A stretch of 7,884 bases of DNA from Paracoccaceae bacterium (GTDB lineage: Bacteria > Pseudomonadota > Alphaproteobacteria > Rhodobacterales > Rhodobacteraceae): assembly GCA_030625695.1 (NCBI GenBank), contig DAOUQK010000164.1, forward strand, positions 1 to 7,884. Direction: 5' to 3'. Position 1 is the stretch's first letter, and each line of letters begins with the position of its first letter. The translations under genes were made by a program, and so were the position numbers. Below are positions 1 to 6,243 of this stretch, piece after piece. The notes below the pieces were generated by a model. The model was given only the letters and a program-made list of their open reading frames with translations, was not told the DNA's origin and made no database searches.

Positions 1-155
1 TTCCTTCCAGGAATTACTCATAGGACTACACCTTTTCAGAACTTGTTGGACAATAGGTATGTCGCGGTTCTGAGGTGTTGATCGTTCTCGTCATTTCGGT
101 TCTTTATGATTTCAAAATTGATTACCTTCCTTCCCGCCAAGTAACATTGGCCACT

Positions 156-191
156 GTCTTTTCCGCCATGAAAGTCTTTTCCGCCATGAAA
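156..191. repeat. 18-bp perfect tandem duplication
   Basis: The unit GTCTTTTCCGCCATGAAA occurs twice back to back (156-173 and 174-191) with no mismatch. This looks like a recent slippage or replication duplication in non-coding DNA. The length is a multiple of three, but no supported reading frame crosses it. Confidence 0.9.
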
Positions 192-346
192 CTTTGGCTA
201 CTTTGCGTTAACGACTTACGGTGCGATTTGCAACATTGAATGTTAAGCGTTGAACTGTGTTAAATCAACGAGTTACCTAGAATGTTGGTTCGAAAATTAA
301 TATTAACTGACAGTCTCCAAGTGGAATCCACCTCCTGAATATTGAA

Positions 347-374
347 GCAGTATTGTAGCCCAATATTGCCTTTT
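347..374 (+). terminator. Hairpin followed by TTTT, possible Rho-independent terminator
   Basis: GCAGTATTG (347-355) pairs with CAATATTGC (361-369), a 9-bp stem with one G-U wobble and a 5-base loop. The stem is followed by CTTTT. This is the shape of a weak plus-strand intrinsic terminator. No plus-strand gene is visible upstream in the window, so it may end a transcript entering from the left, or be a chance or regulatory structure. Confidence 0.3.
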
Positions 375-421
375 GTACAAATTGTAACACGGGTTGGGCA
401 TCTTTTGTCTGAATTGTACAA
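372..421. promoter_or_regulatory. Pair of TTGTACAA palindromes, candidate operator
   Basis: TTTGTACAAA at 372-381 is a perfect 10-bp palindrome. Its 8-bp core TTGTACAA recurs at 414-421, giving a core-to-core distance of 41 bases, close to four helical turns. Paired palindromes on one face of DNA are typical of dimeric regulator sites. No gene with a clear promoter lies immediately beside it, so the regulated target is unknown. Confidence 0.25.
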
Positions 422-872
422 AGTTTTTGGTCTCTGCGCGGGACCGACAATCGCATGATTAAGTGGCTCTGGCATTCACAGGGAATTAAACGCATCAATC
501 TCAATGTGTTGGAATAGGATTGCAAGCGCGTGACGGGATTGGAAAACGACTGACTTACTACAACACTGAACACCCCCACTCGATACATGGAATATTGGCC
601 CCGCAAGAGGGGTCTAAAAGAAAAATGCAGTTCATGAAATTGGCAGTAAAATGAAACCATTAACCAACCCAGCCTGACTACTGACTGGTCGAAAATGTGA
701 GGCCCTCTCTCGCGGCTGTTTCTCAAAAGCAATCGACAATTTTGCCAAAGCCTTTTATCGAATGAAATGTTGGCCCATTGTCGATCCTAACTGACCACCA
801 CGGATGGGTTCAATGGTCGAAGAAACAGAAAGCCGTAATCTTGCATGAATGGCTTGCAACCAGTGCTCATTT

Positions 873-876
873 GGAG
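873..876 (+). promoter_or_regulatory. Ribosome binding site setting the asmA-like start
   Basis: GGAG lies 6 bases before ATG 883. This favours ATG 883 over the in-frame TTG at 778, which has no comparable site and would put 35 soluble residues before the basic-plus-hydrophobic membrane anchor. Confidence 0.7.
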
Positions 877-882
877 ATCACA

Positions 883-3720
883 ATGCTACGTCGGATCAAA
901 TGGATTGCAGCCCTGTTGGTTGGTCTGTGCGGAATTGTCCTGTTTGCTTTTTGGTTGGTGCTGTCCTCGTCAATGCTGGCCCAGACGCGAGGCGATCTCA
1001 CTGCACGGCTTTTGACCAGCAAACTGGGGCAGGTTGTTGAAATTACGGGTGGTGTGGTCGTGGAACTCGGCTCGGTGCTGCAGGTGACGACAGAGGGATT
1101 GGTGTTGCCCAGCCAATCCATGAATGATGTCAGACTGGCCGAGATTGGGCAGCTGGAGTTTGATGTGGTTCTGCTTGATCTGCTGAAGGGCCGCATCAAT
1201 CTGTTCGATATTCAGGTGGCTGATGCCAAGGTTTTGCTTGTGGTCGATCAGGACGGGACATCGTCCTGGCCGACAGCGAATGGCAAGTCGGCGCGCGCCG
1301 TCACCTCTGATGCCGATGCTGCCAGAAACGCGGCATCCCACCAGTCGAAGGACAATGGCGTGAGCCTGGCAGAGTTTCTCGCCGGACAAAAGATACGGTT
1401 TTCGAACTCGGACGTGGTCTATAAAGATGCGCGAAACGGGCTGGAGTTTGATCTGCTACTGACATCATTGGACGTCAGCCAAAAGGACCGGTCTGCGCCT
1501 GTGGTCCTGCAAGGGCTTGGCACGTTGAACGGGCAAGAGATGTCGCTGAACGGAGACTTTCCGCAGGCGCAACCGTTCAATGTGATGGCAGACTTCGGCC
1601 AGATAACCGTGGACCTTGACGGAACACCAGATCCGGATGGGTATGATGCCGGTTATTCGGTCGCCATATCGGTAAACATTGCCCAGTTGGGCCAATTGCT
1701 CGACGTTCTTAAGTTGGAAAAAACCCTGTCGGGCACCGGGCATGTCGCCGCAGTTTTCAAAAAGTCGAAAGGGTCCGCGCGGATTGAGGATGTGGACGTT
1801 CTGGTGACACTGGATGGTGGCCAAAGCCTTAGTGTGACGGGCGAGTTGGGTGAACTGGCGGACCCGTCCGACGTCACACTTGATACGAACATTCGTCTGT
1901 ATTCGGCGGCCAACCAGCCAGCACCAACCCAAACTCGGCTGGACTTGAAACTGATCGGTGTCGTCATGCAACTTATCGCCCAACCGGATGGGATACCGCA
2001 CCGCAGAATGGTGATCGAGACCAACGGGTTTGTTCTTGATACCAGCGGTGTAGGTCCACCACCGATTTCATTCTCAGATATATCGCGCACGTCTGACGGG
2101 CATTTGAGTATAGGCAAACTGGCGCTTCGGATTGGCCCACCAGAGGCACATTTCGTCGTGCTTGAGGGGGCTGTCGCAGATGCGCTTCGGCTTGAAGGCA
2201 TTGACATTGAAGGAACGTTAACGCTGCCGATTGCAAGCCTTCTTGCGCCGGAACTGTTCCAGACCTCGGACTCGCTGGGAAGTGTTGCTGGCGGATTCCG
2301 TCTGAGTGGCAACATTCACGAACTTGGCCTTTCGAACCTGAATGCCGTGTCTCAGGGCGCCGATCTCTGGAATCTGAACGTAAGCGGGTCGATAAAAGAT
2401 GTGCTCAAATTCAGCGATGTCGACCTGGACATCGCGGCCGATGTTCCGTCGGGTGCAGAGTTGCTGAGTGCATTGAACCTGGAGCCTATTGAAACCGGGC
2501 CCGTGAAGCTGACCACCAAAGTGTCGAGCCTTGGGGCCGAGTGGCTGTCCGAGATGACGGTTGCCGTTGCAGAGTCTCAACTTGGTTTCAACGTCGATCT
2601 TGACCTTGATGAGTCAAATCCGGTTGTGCGGGGTCAGATTGAAAGTGACCTGATCCGTGTTGAACATTTACGCGATATTATCGCGGCGGCGGTGCAACTG
2701 GCAAAACTCAACGATTCAGAACAAACCGCCCCTCAGGGAGATGCACCAGTCGACAGTCCGACCAGGAGTGAAGACGGCAAAATAACCGAACCACTGATCC
2801 TGCCCAAACCAGAGCAGACCGATCCTGCCACAACCGAGAACGCGGACGGGGACACGCCAACAAGTGCCAGTGCTTCGCCGCAATCAGGTCCTTTTCGTAA
2901 TGTGACCTTGCAACCTCTGGGCCGGTCTATTCTGTTGTCTGGCATGGATCTTGAAGTCACAATTGATCTTCGCAAGATCGAAGGCGAAAAAGGCACCAGC
3001 AGTCTGACAAGCGATCTGGAGATGAAAGGCCAGAAGGCGCGTTTTGGCCCGTTAAAGTTTGAATACGACGGCGCACATTTTGACATCAGCGGGTCAATGG
3101 ATCTGAACGAAGACCCCGACACCTTGAAATTGTCGGGGTCCACTGGTGGGTGGGACTTTGGTAAAATCATGCGGCAATTGCGGTTCAAAAAGCGGGCCAG
3201 CGGCGTTTTATATGCCAATTTCGACCTTGCGGGCAGTCATGCCTCGGTACGGGATTTCCTTGCGACGATGAACGGTAGTGCCACAGTTTCAATGAGAAAC
3301 GGCAGCATCGATTCCCAACTTTTGGATCTGGCGGGTCTGGGTGTCATCCCCTGGCTTTTTACCAAGGAACGCGGGCCGACTGTACCCTTAGTCTGCGCCC
3401 GTGCGCCGTTATATATTTCGAACGGGCGCATTTCGACGAAACAAACCGTGGTTGAAACGGATCGGGTGCAGTTTGTGATATTTGGTAATGTTGATCTGAA
3501 GCACAAGACGATGGACATCACGGGGCAACCGAACCGGATCGGTAAACCGCTGTCGCGCAGCCCGTGGCCTTTCACTGTCAACGGACCGATGGCCAAACCA
3601 AAAGTTAAGGTCAAAGTCAAAATCAAGGATGGGCGACGCCGCCTGCGCCATTCGGCTGGCGCATCAACCATGCCACAGCGACGTAAGCTCTGCGTTCCGG
3701 ACATTCTGCAACTTAAATAG
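883..3720 (+). CDS. AsmA family protein, inner-membrane anchored
   Basis: Predicted to be a large envelope protein of the AsmA/YhdP/TamB superfamily, which is linked to outer-membrane assembly and phospholipid transport between membranes. It has 945 residues from ATG 883, longer than E. coli AsmA (about 617). The N-terminus is a signal anchor: a basic start (MLRRIKW) and then a hydrophobic segment at about residues 7-28, predicting most of the chain in the periplasm. Residues about 30-130 have the AsmA N-terminal pattern, with an LLDLLKGRI element near 97 and a DG..SW element at 124-129. A Pro/Ser/Thr/Glu/Asp-rich linker covers about 610-671. The AsmA C-terminal region follows, with NGSATVSMRNGSI near 796 and the VDLKHKTMDITG and PFTVNGPMAKPK elements. 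The tail is very basic (KVKVKVKIK) and ends in CVPDILQLK. The gene stands alone on the plus strand and converges on the amidohydrolase. The family is secure; the exact role is not known. Confidence 0.9.
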   Translation: MLRRIKWIAALLVGLCGIVLFAFWLVLSSSMLAQTRGDLTARLLTSKLGQVVEITGGVVVELGSVLQVTTEGLVLPSQSMNDVRLAEIGQLEFDVVLLDLLKGRINLFDIQVADAKVLLVVDQDGTSSWPTANGKSARAVTSDADAARNAASHQSKDNGVSLAEFLAGQKIRFSNSDVVYKDARNGLEFDLLLTSLDVSQKDRSAPVVLQGLGTLNGQEMSLNGDFPQAQPFNVMADFGQITVDLDGTPDPDGYDAGYSVAISVNIAQLGQLLDVLKLEKTLSGTGHVAAVFKKSKGSARIEDVDVLVTLDGGQSLSVTGELGELADPSDVTLDTNIRLYSAANQPAPTQTRLDLKLIGVVMQLIAQPDGIPHRRMVIETNGFVLDTSGVGPPPISFSDISRTSDGHLSIGKLALRIGPPEAHFVVLEGAVADALRLEGIDIEGTLTLPIASLLAPELFQTSDSLGSVAGGFRLSGNIHELGLSNLNAVSQGADLWNLNVSGSIKDVLKFSDVDLDIAADVPSGAELLSALNLEPIETGPVKLTTKVSSLGAEWLSEMTVAVAESQLGFNVDLDLDESNPVVRGQIESDLIRVEHLRDIIAAAVQLAKLNDSEQTAPQGDAPVDSPTRSEDGKITEPLILPKPEQTDPATTENADGDTPTSASASPQSGPFRNVTLQPLGRSILLSGMDLEVTIDLRKIEGEKGTSSLTSDLEMKGQKARFGPLKFEYDGAHFDISGSMDLNEDPDTLKLSGSTGGWDFGKIMRQLRFKKRASGVLYANFDLAGSHASVRDFLATMNGSATVSMRNGSIDSQLLDLAGLGVIPWLFTKERGPTVPLVCARAPLYISNGRISTKQTVVETDRVQFVIFGNVDLKHKTMDITGQPNRIGKPLSRSPWPFTVNGPMAKPKVKVKVKIKDGRRRLRHSAGASTMPQRRKLCVPDILQLK

Positions 3721-3948
3721 CCGTCCGAATCCAGTCGGGTCGGGTATTTGGGACCAGCCCAGGATTGTGGAAATTCAGCCTGTTCACAAACGGGGCCGCT
3801 TGCCTGCCCCCAGCAGGTTGCGGGCCTTTTCCATCGAGGGTCGATTTGGTCCGGTGGGGTGAAATAGGCGCAGCGTAATATCCCGCCAGTTTCATGCACC
3901 CCAAAACCGTGCAAGTCCCAGAGATAGGCCCAAAGCGCGTGTTCGTTT
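3721..3948. other. Convergent intergenic region
   Basis: These 228 bases separate the stops of the asmA-like gene (plus) and the amidohydrolase (minus). Apart from the hairpin at 3794-3830 I see no gene. Open frames continue across it on the minus strand, but they have no ribosome binding site and no recognisable family. Confidence 0.5.
3794..3830 (+). terminator. GC-rich hairpin plus TTTT, likely asmA-like terminator
   Basis: GGCCGC (3794-3799) pairs with GC-G-GGCC (3820-3826) with one bulged base. Inside, CCTGC (3803-3807) pairs with GCAGG (3813-3817) around a CCCCA loop, and TTTT follows at 3827-3830. This fits an intrinsic terminator about 75 bases after the asmA-like stop. On the minus strand the same stem is followed by a weaker T-containing stretch, so it may also help end the amidohydrolase transcript. 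Confidence 0.45.
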
Positions 3949-5082
3949 TTATACCCCTGTGTCTTGCCAGACCCCGCCGATGACCATGCCCCTGGCGCTG
4001 AGACGTTCCTGGTGATGGACAATATTGCCCTGAACATCTTCAAGCGCAATGTCGCCCGGCTCAAGCGTCAGCACACTGGCATCACCCGCAGAACCCGGTG
4101 CAAAACTGCCAAGGTCGGGGCGGCGAATGGCGGCGGCGGGGCGGTGTGTGGTGCGGGCTATGATCTCGGGCAGGGGCATACCAAGGGCCAGAAACTTGGT
4201 CATGGTGCGCAACAGGTCCCAGGCCGGACCGTTGATGCACATGGCGTGAACGTCTGACGAAATGGTATCGGGTTCGAACCCGGCGGCCATCATTGCCCGG
4301 GCTGTATCCCATGAAAACGATCCCATGCCGTGGGCCACGTCGAACAATACACCGCGTTCGCGGGCCTTGATCACCGCGTCACGCACCTGCCCGTTGCCAT
4401 GCATCGGCGCGTTGGGGAAGGGACGGAAACAATGGGTCAGCACGTCGCCGGGACGCAACCGGTCGACCACTGCGGCGTATGTGGGGGGTGGTTCGTCAAT
4501 GTGGCACATCAACGGCAGGTCAGCTGCCTGGGCCACGTCCAGCGCGATATCCAGCGGGTTGATGCCGTTGGGGCCGCTGGCGTGTTTGCCCACCCGTACC
4601 TTGATGCCGATGATGGTTTCGGGGTTGTCGCGGGCCATATCCAGCGCGTCGCGGGCGGCCATCAGGCGCATGTCTTCGCTTTCGCCAATCATGATCGTCG
4701 GGGAAAAGGCATAGATGCCGGCGAATGATATGTGCAGATAGACCAGCACCCGGGTCTGAACCCGCTCAATCACATGCGCTCTGAAACCGGGAAAGTTGCC
4801 GGGTCCGGCGCTGCCGGTATCAACACAGGTGGTAACGGCAGATTGGCGGGCATAGGCGTCTGCCTCGACCCCCAAAGACGTGCCGCCCCAATAGACATGG
4901 GTGTGCAGGTCAATCAGCCCCGGCGTGACGATCAACCCTGTCACATCGCGTTCATCCACACCGCTTAGTCCGTCACCAATGGCCACGACCTTACCGCCCG
5001 CAAAGCCAACATCGCAGGCTTTGTCTAACTGCTGCGACGGGTCAATGACCCTGCCGCCCTTGAGAACAAGATTATACTCCAT
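3949..5082 (-). CDS. Amidohydrolase/deacetylase family metallohydrolase (cog3964-like)
   Basis: Predicted cytoplasmic metal-dependent hydrolase of the amidohydrolase superfamily, 377 residues from ATG 5082. All ligands of a binuclear centre are visible: HTH (His60, His62), Lys161 in IGIKVRVGKH as the carboxylated bridging lysine, His194 in CHIDEP, His217 in LTHC, and Asp277 in SSDVHA. The N-terminal LVLKGGRVIDP strand and the VTPGLIDLHTHVYWGG block are typical. Members are often misnamed dihydroorotase. From memory, characterised cog3964 enzymes hydrolyse acetylated alpha-hydroxy acids such as acetyl-(R)-mandelate, but the substrate here is unknown. The start is ATG 5082 because AAGGAG (5093-5088) lies 5 bases upstream; the in-frame GTG at 5088 overlaps that site. 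A decayed oxidoreductase remnant ends 15 bases upstream, so the gene was probably the second of an operon and may have lost its original promoter. Confidence 0.9.
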   Translation of the reverse strand: MEYNLVLKGGRVIDPSQQLDKACDVGFAGGKVVAIGDGLSGVDERDVTGLIVTPGLIDLHTHVYWGGTSLGVEADAYARQSAVTTCVDTGSAGPGNFPGFRAHVIERVQTRVLVYLHISFAGIYAFSPTIMIGESEDMRLMAARDALDMARDNPETIIGIKVRVGKHASGPNGINPLDIALDVAQAADLPLMCHIDEPPPTYAAVVDRLRPGDVLTHCFRPFPNAPMHGNGQVRDAVIKARERGVLFDVAHGMGSFSWDTARAMMAAGFEPDTISSDVHAMCINGPAWDLLRTMTKFLALGMPLPEIIARTTHRPAAAIRRPDLGSFAPGSAGDASVLTLEPGDIALEDVQGNIVHHQERLSARGMVIGGVWQDTGV

Positions 5083-5087
5083 GTGCA

Positions 5088-5093
5088 CTCCTT
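5088..5093 (-). promoter_or_regulatory. Strong ribosome binding site of the amidohydrolase
   Basis: AAGGAG on the minus strand sits 5 bases before ATG 5082. It overlaps the alternative GTG at 5088 and so rules that start out. Confidence 0.8.
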
Positions 5094-5097
5094 AATT

Positions 5098-5243
5098 CTA
5101 ATCCAGCCTGACGACCTGCCCGTCGGCGATGCTCTGTTCGGTCGCCAGCACGAGAGATAAGTTAACCTGTTTATAATATGCACGGCCTTTGCCTGCACAT
5201 CAAGCGCGCTCATTGCCGCCATTGCCTTGACCACCGGGGAAGG
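5098..5243 (-). pseudogene. C-terminal remnant of a Gfo/Idh/MocA-type oxidoreductase, frameshifted
   Basis: Reading the minus strand, one frame gives VVKAMAAMSALDVQAK (5234-5187). The next frame gives KGRAYYKQVNLSLVLATEQS (from 5190), then IADGQVVRLD and TAG at 5100-5098. Joined, these read like the C-terminus of a Gfo/Idh/MocA dehydrogenase, where an ATEQSIA..G..V.L ending is common. The join fits loss of a single G in AAAGG(G)CC near 5187-5190. In-frame stops lie just upstream (TGA at 5246-5244 in the first frame and a TGA before the second), and I see no remaining Rossmann domain. More than four fifths of a usual 330-380-residue enzyme is missing. The stop-to-ATG spacing of 15 bases to the amidohydrolase suggests a former operon. 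The family assignment is by pattern recognition and needs a profile search. Confidence 0.55.
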
Positions 5244-5516
5244 TCATTTCAGCCTGTATAAGCATTGACCTCTTATCATCACCCTATACATCAGTGGCAG
5301 GCGCCGTTGATTGCAGCGACCGGGACAATTTCCTTGTGGCTGAAAAATTCGATTAATATGGCAGGGAACCAACCGCGCGAACCCGGACGTTCCTTTAATG
5401 TCAGCTTAACTTATATCATCTGACATTTGTGCCCCTTTCGCTGACATACCCCACGTGAAACGCCTTCAGTTGGATGCTGCCTGTACTTGTCTTTCCGATC
5501 AAACCCTCTGTCCGAG
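5244..5516. other. Gene-poor gap between decayed operon and CpXC gene
   Basis: No gene is supported in these 273 bases. The minus-strand frame from 5731 to 5411 is mainly a shadow of the CpXC gene. The gap holds the CTGACAT array listed separately. I found no clear terminator for the CpXC gene and no strong promoter toward the amidohydrolase. Confidence 0.5.
5397..5447. promoter_or_regulatory. Three spaced CTGACAT motifs, candidate operator
   Basis: AATGTCAG (5397-5404) and CTGACATT (5420-5427) form a perfect 8-bp inverted repeat with a 15-base spacer. A third copy, CTGACAT, lies at 5441-5447, in the same orientation as the second and 21 bases from it, about two helical turns. The arrangement suggests binding of a regulator dimer plus an accessory site. 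It sits upstream of the remnant/amidohydrolase unit and downstream of the CpXC gene, so the former unit is the likelier target. No known regulator can be assigned. Confidence 0.35.
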
Positions 5517-6221
5517 CTATCCCGCCGGGCGACCTTCACCCATATAGAATTTCTGCATATCGACAAAATACCCATTCTCAAGCCGCGTCCGCAATGCGTC
5601 CCAGCCTTCAGGATTGTCCAATATCGCCTTATAAAGTTCCGCAGGCACGCTAAGATTTTCGATCGCGTCTTCTGACGCCGTTTCCAACCAGGAAAAAATG
5701 TATCCGTCATTGTCTTCGTCGACATCGACAAAGCGTAGCTCTATGCCCTGGGCCAAAGGCACCGATTCCACGCTCCTCAGGATGTGCATTTTCATCATCT
5801 CGATGATCACGTCGTCCAACCCATGTTCCTGGATCAACAGTTTTTCCCGAACCGCCGGCCAACCAAAAGTGACGCGTACTTTCAGCCCGTTGCCGACCTC
5901 TTGCGCGGCAGATGGTGCCCCTGCGCCATAACTTGCGGAAAACAAGGTTTCCGCTTCGTCCTCGACTTCCAGGTGATCCTGCATCTTGGCGGACTGCATC
6001 GCCGCAATCCATTGTCCACGTCCCACATCCAGATAATTGAACTGAGGCTGCAAGCGGAAACTTTCCTTACAGGCCTCGCATTCAATATCCTGAAACCGGT
6101 CGGACAGAATATCCTCTCGCAGGTCGGGGCGGCGGTCGGCATTCACACTGCCAACCGCCATCATCACAACCGGGGCTTCGCATGCAGGGCACACCAGGTT
6201 CACGGGGTGGAAAAGAGACAT
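5517..6221 (-). CDS. CpXC domain-containing protein
   Basis: A 234-residue protein with an N-terminal zinc-ribbon-like region of the CpXC type: Cys11-Pro-Ala-Cys14 and Cys48-Glu-Ala-Cys51, about 33 residues apart, followed by a conserved-looking FNYLDVGRGQW element. The remainder is an acidic alpha/beta region with no recognised domain. No signal peptide or membrane segment is visible, so it is probably cytoplasmic. CpXC proteins have no well-established function as far as I know; the cysteines most likely bind zinc structurally. ATG 6221 is preceded by AAGG with a long 10-base spacer, suggesting moderate translation. The gene starts 22 bases after the metalloprotease-like gene's stop on the same strand, so the two are probably co-transcribed. 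A role as chaperone, regulator or immunity partner of that protein is possible but unproven. Confidence 0.85.
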   Translation of the reverse strand: MSLFHPVNLVCPACEAPVVMMAVGSVNADRRPDLREDILSDRFQDIECEACKESFRLQPQFNYLDVGRGQWIAAMQSAKMQDHLEVEDEAETLFSASYGAGAPSAAQEVGNGLKVRVTFGWPAVREKLLIQEHGLDDVIIEMMKMHILRSVESVPLAQGIELRFVDVDEDNDGYIFSWLETASEDAIENLSVPAELYKAILDNPEGWDALRTRLENGYFVDMQKFYMGEGRPAG

Positions 6222-6243
6222 TTTTCAACGACCTTTCGAAGGC

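Larger units (their letters stand above)
1..882. other. Gene-free, A+T-rich 5' region
   Basis: I see no convincing gene in this stretch of almost 900 bases. It is clearly richer in A+T than the rest; the line 241-300, for example, is only about one third G+C. The minus-strand open frames at 732-277 (TTG start) and 475-260 (ATG start) overlap in different frames, lack a ribosome binding site and show no family I recognise. The stretch holds an 18-bp tandem duplication, a hairpin followed by TTTT and two TTGTACAA palindromes, each listed separately. Its last part must include the promoter and leader of the asmA-like gene, but I could not pick out a strong sigma70-type promoter. It may be decayed sequence or a regulatory region. 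Confidence 0.55.

Noticed and set aside
277..732. Minus-strand open frame of 151 codons
   Set aside because: It starts with TTG, has no ribosome binding site and no recognisable motif, and overlaps another frame (475-260) in A+T-rich DNA.
733..761. Possible promoter TCGACA-17-TATCGA before the asmA-like gene
   Set aside because: The -10 element matches only about half of the consensus, so it is not distinguishable from background.
775..816. CCATTG/CAATGG inverted repeat in the asmA-like leader
   Set aside because: It is only 6 bp with a 30-base spacer, too weak to call a structure or operator.
778..882. In-frame TTG start at 778 extending the AsmA-like protein by 35 residues
   Set aside because: No ribosome binding site lies before it, and the extension is hydrophilic and precedes the membrane anchor. 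ATG 883 has a well-spaced GGAG.
3237..4064. Minus-strand open frame of 275 codons
   Set aside because: It overlaps the ends of two well-supported genes in another frame or strand, and its product is low in recognisable structure.
4269..4282. Perfect 14-bp palindrome CGGGTTCGAACCCG resembling a tRNA T-arm
   Set aside because: It lies inside the amidohydrolase reading frame, where it encodes GFEPD, and no acceptor, D or anticodon arms surround it.
5083..5088. GTG at 5088 as amidohydrolase start
   Set aside because: The codon overlaps the AAGGAG ribosome binding site that serves ATG 5082.
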